Source: an uncultured Clostridia bacterium (GTDB taxonomy: Bacteria > Bacillota > Clostridia > Lachnospirales > Lachnospiraceae). Taken from it: 7,019 bases of DNA. Shown piece after piece: positions 1 to 6,115 of this stretch. A program made the position numbers and the translations under genes. The notes beneath the pieces were generated by a model. That model was not told where the DNA came from and did no database searches. It was given only the letters and a program-made list of their open reading frames with translations. The stretch lies in contig CALZBV010000131.1 of assembly GCA_945622055.1 (NCBI GenBank), forward strand, positions 1-7,019. The letters are read 5' to 3'. Within the stretch, counting starts at the first letter, position 1. Every line of letters begins with the position of its first letter.

Positions 1-568
1 ATTCCTGTGGAACAACAGCATTAATCTCATCCTCACGGTCACAGATAATCCGGAGAGCCACCGACTGGACACGACCGGCCGAAAGTCCGCGCTTTACCTT
101 TTCCCAAAGAAGCGGACTGATTTTATAACCGATGATACGGTCGAGGATTCGTCTTGTCTGCTGCGCATCCACAAGATTCATATCTATTTTACGGGCTTCC
201 TTAATGGAATTGCGGATGGCGTTCTTCGTAATCTCATTGAACGTGATTCGGTTTACATCACTCTCTTCTATCTTAAGTGCCTGTGCAAGATGCCAGCTGA
301 TTGCTTCCCCCTCGCGGTCAGGGTCCGTTGCGAGATAAATCTTATCCGCCTTTTTTACGGCCTTACGAAGCATGGCAAGAATGTCACCCTTGCCGCGAAT
401 CGTGATATATTTAGGTTCAAAGTCATTTTCCACATCAATTCCCATATTGCTCTTCGGGATATCTCTCACATGACCGTTCGAAGCAACAACCTCATAATTG
501 CTGCCAAGAAACTTCTTTATGGTTTTCGCCTTTGCCGGAGACTCAACAATCAGTAAATTCTTAGACAT
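1..568 (-). CDS. topA: DNA topoisomerase I, N-terminal 189 residues (partial at window edge)
   Basis: Type IA topoisomerase, which relaxes negative supercoils by cutting and passing one DNA strand. The minus-strand frame starts at the ATG at 568 (MSKNLLIVESPAKAKTI) and runs open to the window edge. Residues 1 to about 115 form the Toprim domain, with the conserved glutamate E9 in IVESPAK and the metal-binding DPDREGE at 82-88. The stretch LSAGRVQSVALRI near 162-174 is the usual start of the following topoisomerase core. The catalytic tyrosine lies in the missing part. The start is supported by AAAGGTG (578-584) nine bases upstream. The gene follows dprA after 27 bases with no terminator between, the common dprA-topA order in Firmicutes. 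Identification is by motif and overall sequence and is very secure. Translation was checked by hand from the sequence. Confidence 0.97.
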   Translation of the reverse strand, partial: MSKNLLIVESPAKAKTIKKFLGSNYEVVASNGHVRDIPKSNMGIDVENDFEPKYITIRGKGDILAMLRKAVKKADKIYLATDPDREGEAISWHLAQALKIEESDVNRITFNEITKNAIRNSIKEARKIDMNLVDAQQTRRILDRIIGYKISPLLWEKVKRGLSAGRVQSVALRIICDREDEINAVVPQE

Positions 569-595
569 CGTTTCCCACACCTTTCAATGAAACCC

Positions 596-1732
596 TTATT
601 CTTCCCCTGACAGTGCATAATATGCCTGTCCATACCGTTTCATACATCCTCGTTTTTCAAGTGAAGCCAGAATAACGGCAAGTCTCTCCGGGTTTATCCC
701 GGTCTGCCTCTGTATTTCCTCGATATGTTGCAAATTCAAACGCAAACTAGCATACACTATTTTTTCGTCACTTGCAAGAGTATTTTCAATTTTTTTATTT
801 CTTTTAGTTTTTGTCCCTTCTTTTTTCATTTTCGATTTCTTTGAAAGCTCCGGGTAATCCTCCAGGATATCCTTTGAAGAAAGCACCGGCTTTGCTCCCT
901 CACGAATCAGGTAATTACAGCCTTCGCTCAGCACATCCGTAACACGACCGGGCACTGCATAAATATTCCTTCCATAATCCAGTCCAAGCGAGACCGTTAT
1001 CAGCGTGCCGCTCTTTTTTCTCGCCTCGGTTACGATGATTCCTGCACAAATGCCTGCGATAATACGATTGCGCTGTGGAAAAAAGCATGGCAGCGGCGGC
1101 GTCCCCGGCGGATACTCGGAAAGGATTGCACCGCCCGAGTTAAGAATCTGTTCGTAAATCCTTCGGTTTGCCTCCGGATAACACCGGTCGACCCCGCACC
1201 CAAGCACCGCAACGGTTCTTCCTCCGTTCAAAAGAGCGCCCTCATGTGCAGCACAATCAACGCCAAGTGCCAGTCCCGAAGCAATGCCGATTCCTTCCGC
1301 GCACAGGCTTTTGGCAAGTATCTTCGCTGTTTCCAATCCATAGGGGGTGCACTTTCTGGCACCGATAATCGCAAGAAACAGCTCATCTTTTTTCGGAAGC
1401 ACTCCTTTATAATATAAATAACAGGGTGCATCCGCACAGGAACGTAAACGCTCCGGATACTCCTCCTCCTCTTGTGTCACAAAGGATATCCCCTGTTTTT
1501 CAAGCGTTTCGTATTCCTCATACGCATTCTTTTCTGATACCGAATACAACCGCAGCTTCTCCTCTTCAGAAAACGAAAGACATTCTGCCAGCCGGAAAAA
1601 CAGTTCCTTTTCCGCCCGGTCTGCTGTTACGATTTCCTTCGGTCCGCCAAAATATGCAAGCATTGCATTTCCTTTTTTTGACGGAAGGCAGCAGCCTGCA
1701 AATAAATTCCAGTAAAGCTTCTTCTCGTTCAT
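596..1732 (-). CDS. dprA: DNA-processing protein DprA (378 aa)
   Basis: DprA binds incoming single-stranded DNA in the cytoplasm and loads RecA on it during natural transformation; it is also widely kept in bacteria not known to be competent. An N-terminal helical region (about 1-80) is followed by the Rossmann-like core: IIGARKCTPYG (122-132), SGLALGVDCAAHEGAL (152-167), FPQRNRIIAG (218-227) and EARKKSGTLIT (236-246). A very basic linker (298-314, 10 of 17 residues Lys or Arg) leads to a winged-helix domain of the DprA C-terminal type (about 320-374). The frame extends upstream to 1792 inside comM, but the ATG at 1732 was chosen because GGGAGGTG (1740-1747) lies seven bases before it and the protein then begins as family members do. 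Only one base separates it from the comM stop, so translation is probably coupled. Length is normal for the family. Confidence 0.95.
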   Translation of the reverse strand: MNEKKLYWNLFAGCCLPSKKGNAMLAYFGGPKEIVTADRAEKELFFRLAECLSFSEEEKLRLYSVSEKNAYEEYETLEKQGISFVTQEEEEYPERLRSCADAPCYLYYKGVLPKKDELFLAIIGARKCTPYGLETAKILAKSLCAEGIGIASGLALGVDCAAHEGALLNGGRTVAVLGCGVDRCYPEANRRIYEQILNSGGAILSEYPPGTPPLPCFFPQRNRIIAGICAGIIVTEARKKSGTLITVSLGLDYGRNIYAVPGRVTDVLSEGCNYLIREGAKPVLSSKDILEDYPELSKKSKMKKEGTKTKRNKKIENTLASDEKIVYASLRLNLQHIEEIQRQTGINPERLAVILASLEKRGCMKRYGQAYYALSGEE

Positions 1733-1733
1733 C

Positions 1734-3266
1734 TCAGCACACCTCCCAGAATCTCTGCTCCGGCTGACGATACAAAAGTGCCTCCAGCACATGGGCTTCT
1801 TCTATTTTTTCAGAACCGGAAAGGTCTGCAATCGTGCGTGCTGTTTTCAGCACCCGGTAATAACCGCGCGCACTGAAGGAAAGCTCATTAAATGCATGTT
1901 CCATACACTTTTGGGCAGCCTCCGTAAGCACGCAGAACTGAGCGATTTCTTTTCCGGAAAGCTCTGAATTGCAGTCAGCTGAAATCATATGGTACCGTTC
2001 CCTCTGTACATTTCTCGCCTTTTCAACACGCTTTCGTATCTGCTCTGAGGCTTCCTCCGCCGTATCATTCATTATATCCTGATACGTAACCTGTTCCACG
2101 CCGATGCAAAGGTCAAACCGGTCTAACAGCGGACGGCTTATTTTACCCAGGTACCTTCGTACCTGGGACGGTGTACATCTGCACTTCGTATGATCCGGGT
2201 AATACCCACAGTTGCACGGGTTCATTGCCGCAACGAGCATTCCGCCCGCCGGATACGAATACGAGGCTTCAAAACGGGAAACGGTAATCTTTCTTTCCTC
2301 AAGAGGTTCACGTAAAATTTCGATGGTTCCACGCAGAAACTCCGGAAATTCATCCAGAAACAATACCCCTTTGTGCGCAAGGCTTACCATTCCGGGAAGT
2401 GCGCGACGTCCTCCTCCCGCAAGCGCCACCTGCGAAACCGTATGATGCGGAGCCTGAAACGGCGGCGTTCTGATCAGTCTTTTCTCTCCGCCAAGAAGTC
2501 CTGCAACACTGTAAATCTTTGAAATCTCAAGGCTTTCCTCAAACGTAAGGGAAGGAAGAATCGTCGGAAGCCGCTTTGCAAGCATCGTTTTTCCTGCCCC
2601 CGGCGGACCAATCATCAGCACATTATGACGTCCGGCAGCGGCAATCTCAAGTGCTCTTTTCGCCATTTTCTGCCCATGTACCTCCGAAAAATCAGGCTGC
2701 TCCTGCTCTTTTCCGGACTCCTCCACCTGCTCCTCTTCGTACGAAGGAAGCGTTTCCCCATAGCATAACAGGTCCACGACTTCCTTTAAGGACTCCGGCG
2801 CATAGACGGCAAGGCCACTTACCACGCGTGCCTCTGCTGCGTTCTCCTTCGGAACAAACATGCGCAAAAATCCCTTCTCCTTCGCCATACAGGCAGCAGG
2901 AAGCACCCCCGGTACCGGATTGATTTTACCGTCAAGGCACAATTCTCCCATAAATATGCAATCTTTTCCATACTCTTCTGGAATATAACCGAATGCGGTC
3001 AGAACTGCTATCGCGATAGACAAATCGAATGCTGTCCCATCTTTTCTGATATCTGCCGGTGACAGATTCACGGTAATCCGTTTCACCGGCAAACGATAGC
3101 CTGAATTCTCAAGTGCAATGCGCACCCGTTCTCTTGCCTCCCTGGTCTCACCCGAAAGTGCTCCGACCATAGCAAAGGACGGAAGCCCGTCTTTAACGTC
3201 TGCTTCCGCTAAAATTGGCTCTGCTTCAATTCCAAGAACTGCTGCAGAGAATACTTTTCCAAGCAT
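1734..3266 (-). CDS. comM: YifB/ComM family AAA+ (Mg-chelatase-like) ATPase (510 aa)
   Basis: Full-length member of the YifB/ComM family; in Haemophilus and Vibrio, ComM is a hexameric helicase that aids branch migration during integration of transforming DNA. The N-terminal ChlI/Lon-protease-like domain occupies about 20-140. The AAA+ core has Walker A GPPGAGKT (220-227), Walker B VLFLDEF (301-307), and LDRFD (381-385) carrying a conserved arginine. The family's cysteine cluster is present (C351, C353, C362, C364), as is a C-terminal ARGYYRVLKTARTIADL stretch (466-482) of the Mg-chelatase type. An in-frame GTG at 3302 would add 12 residues (MDDGLFRKGKDV). The ATG at 3266 is preferred because AAAGGA (3271-3276) precedes it and MLGKVFSAAVLG is the family's normal N-terminus. 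It lies between nrdR and dprA in one apparent operon. The role in this organism is inferred, since many Clostridia carrying it are not known to be transformable. Confidence 0.95.
   Translation of the reverse strand: MLGKVFSAAVLGIEAEPILAEADVKDGLPSFAMVGALSGETREARERVRIALENSGYRLPVKRITVNLSPADIRKDGTAFDLSIAIAVLTAFGYIPEEYGKDCIFMGELCLDGKINPVPGVLPAACMAKEKGFLRMFVPKENAAEARVVSGLAVYAPESLKEVVDLLCYGETLPSYEEEQVEESGKEQEQPDFSEVHGQKMAKRALEIAAAGRHNVLMIGPPGAGKTMLAKRLPTILPSLTFEESLEISKIYSVAGLLGGEKRLIRTPPFQAPHHTVSQVALAGGGRRALPGMVSLAHKGVLFLDEFPEFLRGTIEILREPLEERKITVSRFEASYSYPAGGMLVAAMNPCNCGYYPDHTKCRCTPSQVRRYLGKISRPLLDRFDLCIGVEQVTYQDIMNDTAEEASEQIRKRVEKARNVQRERYHMISADCNSELSGKEIAQFCVLTEAAQKCMEHAFNELSFSARGYYRVLKTARTIADLSGSEKIEEAHVLEALLYRQPEQRFWEVC
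1740..1747 (-). promoter_or_regulatory. Shine-Dalgarno of dprA, inside the comM 3' end
   Basis: GGGAGGTG on the minus strand is an almost perfect anti-16S match, seven bases before the dprA ATG at 1732. It lies within the last codons of comM. This fixes the dprA start against the longer in-frame alternative at 1792 and implies that ribosomes ending comM can restart on dprA. Confidence 0.85.
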
Positions 3267-3347
3267 AACATCCTTTCCCTTACGGAAAAGTCCATCGTCC
3301 ACAAATGCTGTTATTCATCTGCATTTCCTAATCATGATCATGGAATG

Positions 3348-3803
3348 CTATTTCCCATCCAGCATTTTCTTAATTTCTTTCATGAAGGTGTTCACGTCCT
3401 TAAACTCACGGTAAACCGATGCGAAACGCACATACGCAACATCATCCAGATCCTTCAGCTTATCCATTACAATCTCACCAATCTGGTTAGAGGAAACCTC
3501 CTTTTCCTCCAAGCCAAAAATCACAGTCTCAATCTCATCTACCAGCTTTGTAATCTGATCTACGGAAATCGGACGCTTATGGCAGGAACGAAATACACCG
3601 GATTCAATTTTGGAACGGTCATACGGCTCACGAATGTTGTCCTTTTTGATGACAACAAGCGGAATCGTTTCTACCTTCTCATAGGTCGTAAACCTCTTTC
3701 CGCACTCATCGCACTGTCTGCGTCGGCGAATGGAACCGCCTTCATCTGCCGGTCTGGAATCAATTACTCTTGTGTTTTCTTTTCCGCAAAACGGACACTT
3801 CAT
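3348..3803 (-). CDS. nrdR: Transcriptional repressor NrdR (151 aa)
   Basis: NrdR senses ATP/dATP and represses ribonucleotide reductase genes. The N-terminal zinc ribbon has C3, C6, C31 and C34 with the basic RRRRQC stretch at 26-31. The ATP-cone domain spans about 49-139 (IPLVVIKKDNIREPYDRSKI at its start). Length 151 is typical, and the protein looks complete and unmodified. Start at the ATG at 3803 with AAGGGGGA (3808-3815) four bases upstream. It is the first gene of the apparent nrdR-comM-dprA-topA transcript and has a strong promoter just upstream. I see no convincing NrdR box (roughly ACAC-N8-GTGT type) in its own upstream region, so autoregulation is not supported. Its likely targets, the nrd genes, are outside the window. 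Confidence 0.98.
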   Translation of the reverse strand: MKCPFCGKENTRVIDSRPADEGGSIRRRRQCDECGKRFTTYEKVETIPLVVIKKDNIREPYDRSKIESGVFRSCHKRPISVDQITKLVDEIETVIFGLEEKEVSSNQIGEIVMDKLKDLDDVAYVRFASVYREFKDVNTFMKEIKKMLDGK

Positions 3804-3816
3804 AATATCCCCCTTC

Positions 3817-3832
3817 TGCTGTAATCACAGCA
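3817..3832 (-). repeat. Perfect 6+6 inverted repeat in the nrdR leader
   Basis: TGCTGT-GATT-ACAGCA on the minus strand: two perfect 6-base arms with a 4-base spacer. It lies between the predicted transcription start and the Shine-Dalgarno sequence of nrdR, which begins one base downstream. It can be a small RNA hairpin next to the ribosome binding site or a protein-binding half-site pair. No regulator can be named from the sequence. Confidence 0.5.
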
Positions 3833-3847
3833 TGCACTCTTACTTCC

Positions 3848-3876
3848 ATTATTATGAATCTTTCGACAAATGTCAA
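3848..3876 (-). promoter_or_regulatory. Sigma-A-type promoter for nrdR operon
   Basis: On the minus strand a perfect -35 hexamer TTGACA (3871-3876) is followed after exactly 17 bases by AATAAT (3848-3853), four of six to TATAAT. Transcription should start near 3841, giving a leader of about 38 bases before the nrdR ATG. An A/T-rich stretch upstream of the -35 (about 3880-3930) could act as an UP element. No other good promoter was seen before comM, dprA or topA, so this one probably drives all four genes. Confidence 0.75.
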
Positions 3877-3936
3877 GTATTCCGGTAAAAAAATCCAATT
3901 TTGTGTATCCTTTTTTCTCTTTTCATGCCAAAAATA

Positions 3937-3965
3937 TTCTCAAAAATACAAAAACTCCATATACT
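3937..3965 (+). promoter_or_regulatory. Candidate promoter for the YmxH-like gene
   Basis: TATACT (3960-3965, five of six to TATAAT) is preceded after 17 bases by TTCTCA (3937-3942, four of six to TTGACA). The predicted start near 3972 leaves a leader of about 22 bases. The overlapping CATATACT (3958-3965) also resembles the -10 of sporulation sigma-E-type promoters, and AATATT (3933-3938) resembles its -35, but the 19-base spacing is too long to favour that reading. Confidence 0.5.
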
Positions 3966-3993
3966 ATTCTAAAGCTATGCCCAGGGAGTCGTT

Positions 3994-4254
3994 ATGCGTT
4001 TATGCGACCTGCGTCAAAAGGAAGTCATTAACTGCAGAGACTGTGCACGTCTCGGCTTTGTTGGTGATGTGGAATTTTCCATTGCAACCGGATGCCTTGA
4101 AAAACTGATTGTTCCGGGACCGTGCAAGCTGTTCGGGTTGTTCGGACAGGACCATGAATACATCATTCCGTGGTGTGCCATCAAGCAGATTGGTCCGGAC
4201 ATCATACTCGTGGATATTGACAGCAAAACATCCTTAAAGGCCAGTCACGACTAA
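3994..4254 (+). CDS. YlmC/YmxH family sporulation protein (86 aa)
   Basis: Small PRC-barrel-like protein of the YlmC/YmxH family, common in spore-forming Firmicutes and of undefined biochemical role. Family features are visible: the start MRLCDLRQKEVIN, a central GDVEFSIATGCLEKLIVPG (24-42), and EYIIPWCAIKQIGPDIILVD (55-74). Length 86 is typical. There is no signal peptide or membrane segment. The ATG at 3994 has AGGGAG (3983-3988) five bases upstream. It holds six cysteines (4, 14, 17, 34, 44, 61), including a CxxC pair at 14-17. It is divergent from nrdR and convergent with the nucleoid-associated gene, so it is probably its own transcription unit. A longer frame-shifted open frame from 3854 overlapping it is low-complexity and was not accepted. 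Confidence 0.9.
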   Translation: MRLCDLRQKEVINCRDCARLGFVGDVEFSIATGCLEKLIVPGPCKLFGLFGQDHEYIIPWCAIKQIGPDIILVDIDSKTSLKASHD

Positions 4255-4299
4255 CCTTAGGCGCAGTTTTACCCTAAAGGAACTGCCTCCTTGGGATAA
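4255..4299. other. Convergent intergenic gap with alternative stems, no classical terminator
   Basis: This 45-base gap separates the stops of the plus-strand YmxH-like gene and the minus-strand nucleoid-associated gene. Three stems can form. The first is CCTTAGG (4255-4261) with CCTAAAGG (4273-4280), with one bulged A. The second is GCAGTT (4263-4268) with AACTGC (4281-4286). The third is 4272-4280 with 4289-4295, seven pairs and a two-base bulge. None is followed by a run of T on either strand, so intrinsic termination is doubtful. Any bidirectional terminator here would be non-canonical. Confidence 0.4.
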
Positions 4300-5319
4300 T
4301 CATTTACTTGTAATACGGTTCACATTCTTTATCAGTACGGAAATCGTGCCGTCCTGATTGGTAATAAACTCAATGTTCTTTTTATTGTTGTACTCCTCCA
4401 TCGGAATATTGATTTCAATTCCGCTGTCTGTCGTCAGAAACTGTTTTTCCAGCTTTTTTGTTGTTTTCTCACTCTGAAGCTTGATTTCTTCCTTCGGAAG
4501 CTTATATTTTTCCAGCTTTTCCACAAACTCTTCCTTAATTTCCGGGGCGGCCTCTTGGAATACTTTTTCGGCGATCTCTTCTACCTTTATCGGTCCTTCC
4601 GCCTTCGTACATTCCTCGTGAAGCACACTCTTTGTCTTCATCTTCTGCTCGAAATCGTCATCGTAATACTTTTTATTAATCTGTTCCACTGCCTTTGTCA
4701 CAAGGTCAAGCTTCGTCTTCTGCGACATTCTGGCGTGACAGTGCAAAAACAGCTCGGACAAATAGTTGACCTTCTCTCCGTTTACCGGAAACTTCTTCTC
4801 CACCAGCCGAACCGCATCACCCTCAAGGTCAATCAGCACCGCCTCGGAAAGCTTCCCACCGGCAAGCGGCAGTGCCGCCGTCTGCTTCATCACCTCATTG
4901 ATATTCTCATCCTGCTCTCCGAGAGACGTATAGTGCACATACACTTCCTTGTAATTCATCTTTAAAATGGCAAGGTGCTGCCGTGACTCCACCTGAAAGG
5001 TCACAAAAAATACGTCTCCTGCCGGAATCTCAATATTTGCATTCATAATCTCATACAGCTTCCCTGCAAGCTGCTTGCTGACCGGAATCAGATTCTCCTC
5101 CCTGAAATCCTTAAGTGCCGCGTACACCTCGGAAGACTCCGTATCAAACACACAGTTCTTTAAATCATCTCCGGACAAAAGCCTGTAAATATGATTCCGT
5201 AAAAAATCACACAAATCAGGCCCCATCTCAAGCAAGGAGTCCGAAAGCACCGGCATCCCCACCGTGGAATCCAAAATATGTATTACTGCTTCACGTATTA
5301 TAATATCGTCACGTTCCAT
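4300..5319 (-). CDS. Nucleoid-associated protein, NA37 (YejK/NdpA) family (339 aa)
   Basis: Member of the NA37 family, named after the 37-kDa nucleoid-associated protein of E. coli; cellular role poorly understood. Family marks include IIIREAVIHILDS (6-18), LSDSLL (25-30), FLRNHI (39-44), AILKMNYKEVYVHY (117-130), DLEGDAVRLVEKKFPVNGEK (164-183) with the following NYLSELFLHC (185-194), and the C-terminal block DSGIEINIPMEEY (298-310) to NQDGTISVLIKNV (321-333). Length 339 matches the family. An in-frame TTG at 5370 would add 17 residues; the ATG at 5319 is chosen because AAGGAG (5326-5331) lies six bases before it. It has no membrane segments. A charged, Glu/Lys-rich region at about 222-294 may be helical. 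The next gene upstream ends 85 bases away and differs sharply in composition, so this is probably a separate unit. Confidence 0.9.
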   Translation of the reverse strand: MERDDIIIREAVIHILDSTVGMPVLSDSLLEMGPDLCDFLRNHIYRLLSGDDLKNCVFDTESSEVYAALKDFREENLIPVSKQLAGKLYEIMNANIEIPAGDVFFVTFQVESRQHLAILKMNYKEVYVHYTSLGEQDENINEVMKQTAALPLAGGKLSEAVLIDLEGDAVRLVEKKFPVNGEKVNYLSELFLHCHARMSQKTKLDLVTKAVEQINKKYYDDDFEQKMKTKSVLHEECTKAEGPIKVEEIAEKVFQEAAPEIKEEFVEKLEKYKLPKEEIKLQSEKTTKKLEKQFLTTDSGIEINIPMEEYNNKKNIEFITNQDGTISVLIKNVNRITSK

Positions 5320-5351
5320 ATGCTTCTCCTTCTTGTAAAATATAAATTCTC

Positions 5352-5380
5352 CTTTATTTCTCCATAACAAAATTAGTCAA
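5352..5380 (-). promoter_or_regulatory. Weak candidate promoter for the NA37 gene
   Basis: TTGACT (5375-5380) has a good -35 match, but 17 bases on there is only ATAAAG (5352-5357), a poor -10. It is listed because the 85-base gap upstream of the NA37 gene otherwise shows no promoter. The gap also holds three GGAGAA copies and a three-codon open frame. Read-through from the kinase gene is an equally possible source of transcription. Confidence 0.3.
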
Positions 5381-5404
5381 AAAAATTCCTTTCCTTCACC
5401 AATT

Positions 5405-6112
5405 TCATTGCATTTCACACTTATGACAAACATCGATTACTTCTAAATATGACTGCAATTCTTCCTTTTTCACACCATGAAGCATCAAATATTTATCAAG
5501 AAGTCTTTCCCGCTGACTTATGATTGCCTTTTCTTCTTCAGATTTACCTTCATCAGAACTATCGTCTCCTTGAAGTAGATAAAAAGTTCTGGCAATATCA
5601 TACAATCTTGGTCCGCGGCAAACATTCATAAAATCAATCACCTTTGCTTTTCCGTTATCATCAACAAGAATATTCCAAAGATGAAAATCTCCATGACAAA
5701 CATTTTCTCCGTCCGGAAGCTTATCCAGCTTATTGATTGTTTCAGGTGCTCTATCACCTATCATCAGCTTAATAAAATCCTTATAGGACATCAATTCACT
5801 GCATTTGCAATTCAAAATCTGATTTTGCAAATTATAAAAAATCTCAATTCCCTCATCTCCGGCATTTCTCTTAATCATGTATTCATACAAATCGCAGCCG
5901 GAAACCTTTTCATAAACAATCCCACTTCGATTGTTTACTTCCGTCATCTCAAAGCAGACCGGCACCGGAAGCTGAAAACGCTGCATTATCATAGCGTTTT
6001 CATATTCATGCTCTACAGCCAGCTTCGGATAACCTTCTACAAACAGCTTTAATATTTTCCCTTCTCCAACATCATAAACTTCAGCAGTATTTCCTTTTCC
6101 AATCAGCTTCAT
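5405..6112 (-). CDS. Small phosphotransferase of the APH/choline-kinase fold (235 aa)
   Basis: Protein-kinase-like phosphotransferase that should move a phosphate from a nucleotide to a small hydroxylated molecule. GKGNTAEVYD (5-14) is the nucleotide loop, K22 in ILKLF the likely ATP-binding lysine, and E36 or E38 its partner. CHGDFHLWN (139-147) is the Brenner-type catalytic loop with D142 and N147. VIDF (158-161) carries the metal-binding D160, followed by GPRLYDIARTFYLL (167-180). At 235 residues it is shorter than classical aminoglycoside 3'-phosphotransferases and looks closer to the TIGR02172-type phosphotransferases; I am not certain of the subfamily. Substrate unknown; drug resistance should not be assumed. 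The ATG at 6112 lies three bases after the phosphatase stop, and its ribosome site AAGGTG (6117-6122) overlaps that stop, indicating coupled translation. The gene is AT-rich (19 G+C in 60 bases at 5821-5880). Confidence 0.82.
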   Translation of the reverse strand: MKLIGKGNTAEVYDVGEGKILKLFVEGYPKLAVEHEYENAMIMQRFQLPVPVCFEMTEVNNRSGIVYEKVSGCDLYEYMIKRNAGDEGIEIFYNLQNQILNCKCSELMSYKDFIKLMIGDRAPETINKLDKLPDGENVCHGDFHLWNILVDDNGKAKVIDFMNVCRGPRLYDIARTFYLLQGDDSSDEGKSEEEKAIISQRERLLDKYLMLHGVKKEELQSYLEVIDVCHKCEMQ

Positions 6113-6115
6113 TTT

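Noticed and set aside
788..800. Run of A residues in the dprA linker (A7 on the coding strand) as a programmed slippage site
   Set aside because: It encodes a Lys-rich linker that explains the run by itself, and no downstream structure or useful alternative frame was seen.
1730..1792. Longer dprA start at 1792 inside comM
   Set aside because: It would overlap comM by about 60 bases with a Cys/Arg/Ser-rich tail unlike DprA; the near-perfect ribosome site at 1740-1747 points to the ATG at 1732.
3264..3302. GTG start at 3302 for comM
   Set aside because: No good ribosome site precedes it, and the added 12 residues do not look like the family; the ATG at 3266 has AAAGGA upstream and the usual N-terminus.
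3345..3824. 159-residue plus-strand open frame antisense to nrdR
   Set aside because: It lies almost wholly on the opposite strand of the unmistakable nrdR gene and has no recognisable domain, so it is a shadow frame.
3854..4108. 84-residue plus-strand open frame across the divergent promoter region
   Set aside because: It runs through both predicted promoters, is low-complexity, and overlaps the YmxH-like gene in another frame; the latter has the better ribosome site and clear family identity.
5380..5404. T-rich stretch after the kinase stop as a terminator
   Set aside because: On the minus strand a run of seven T follows, but I find no stem in front of it, so intrinsic termination is not supported.
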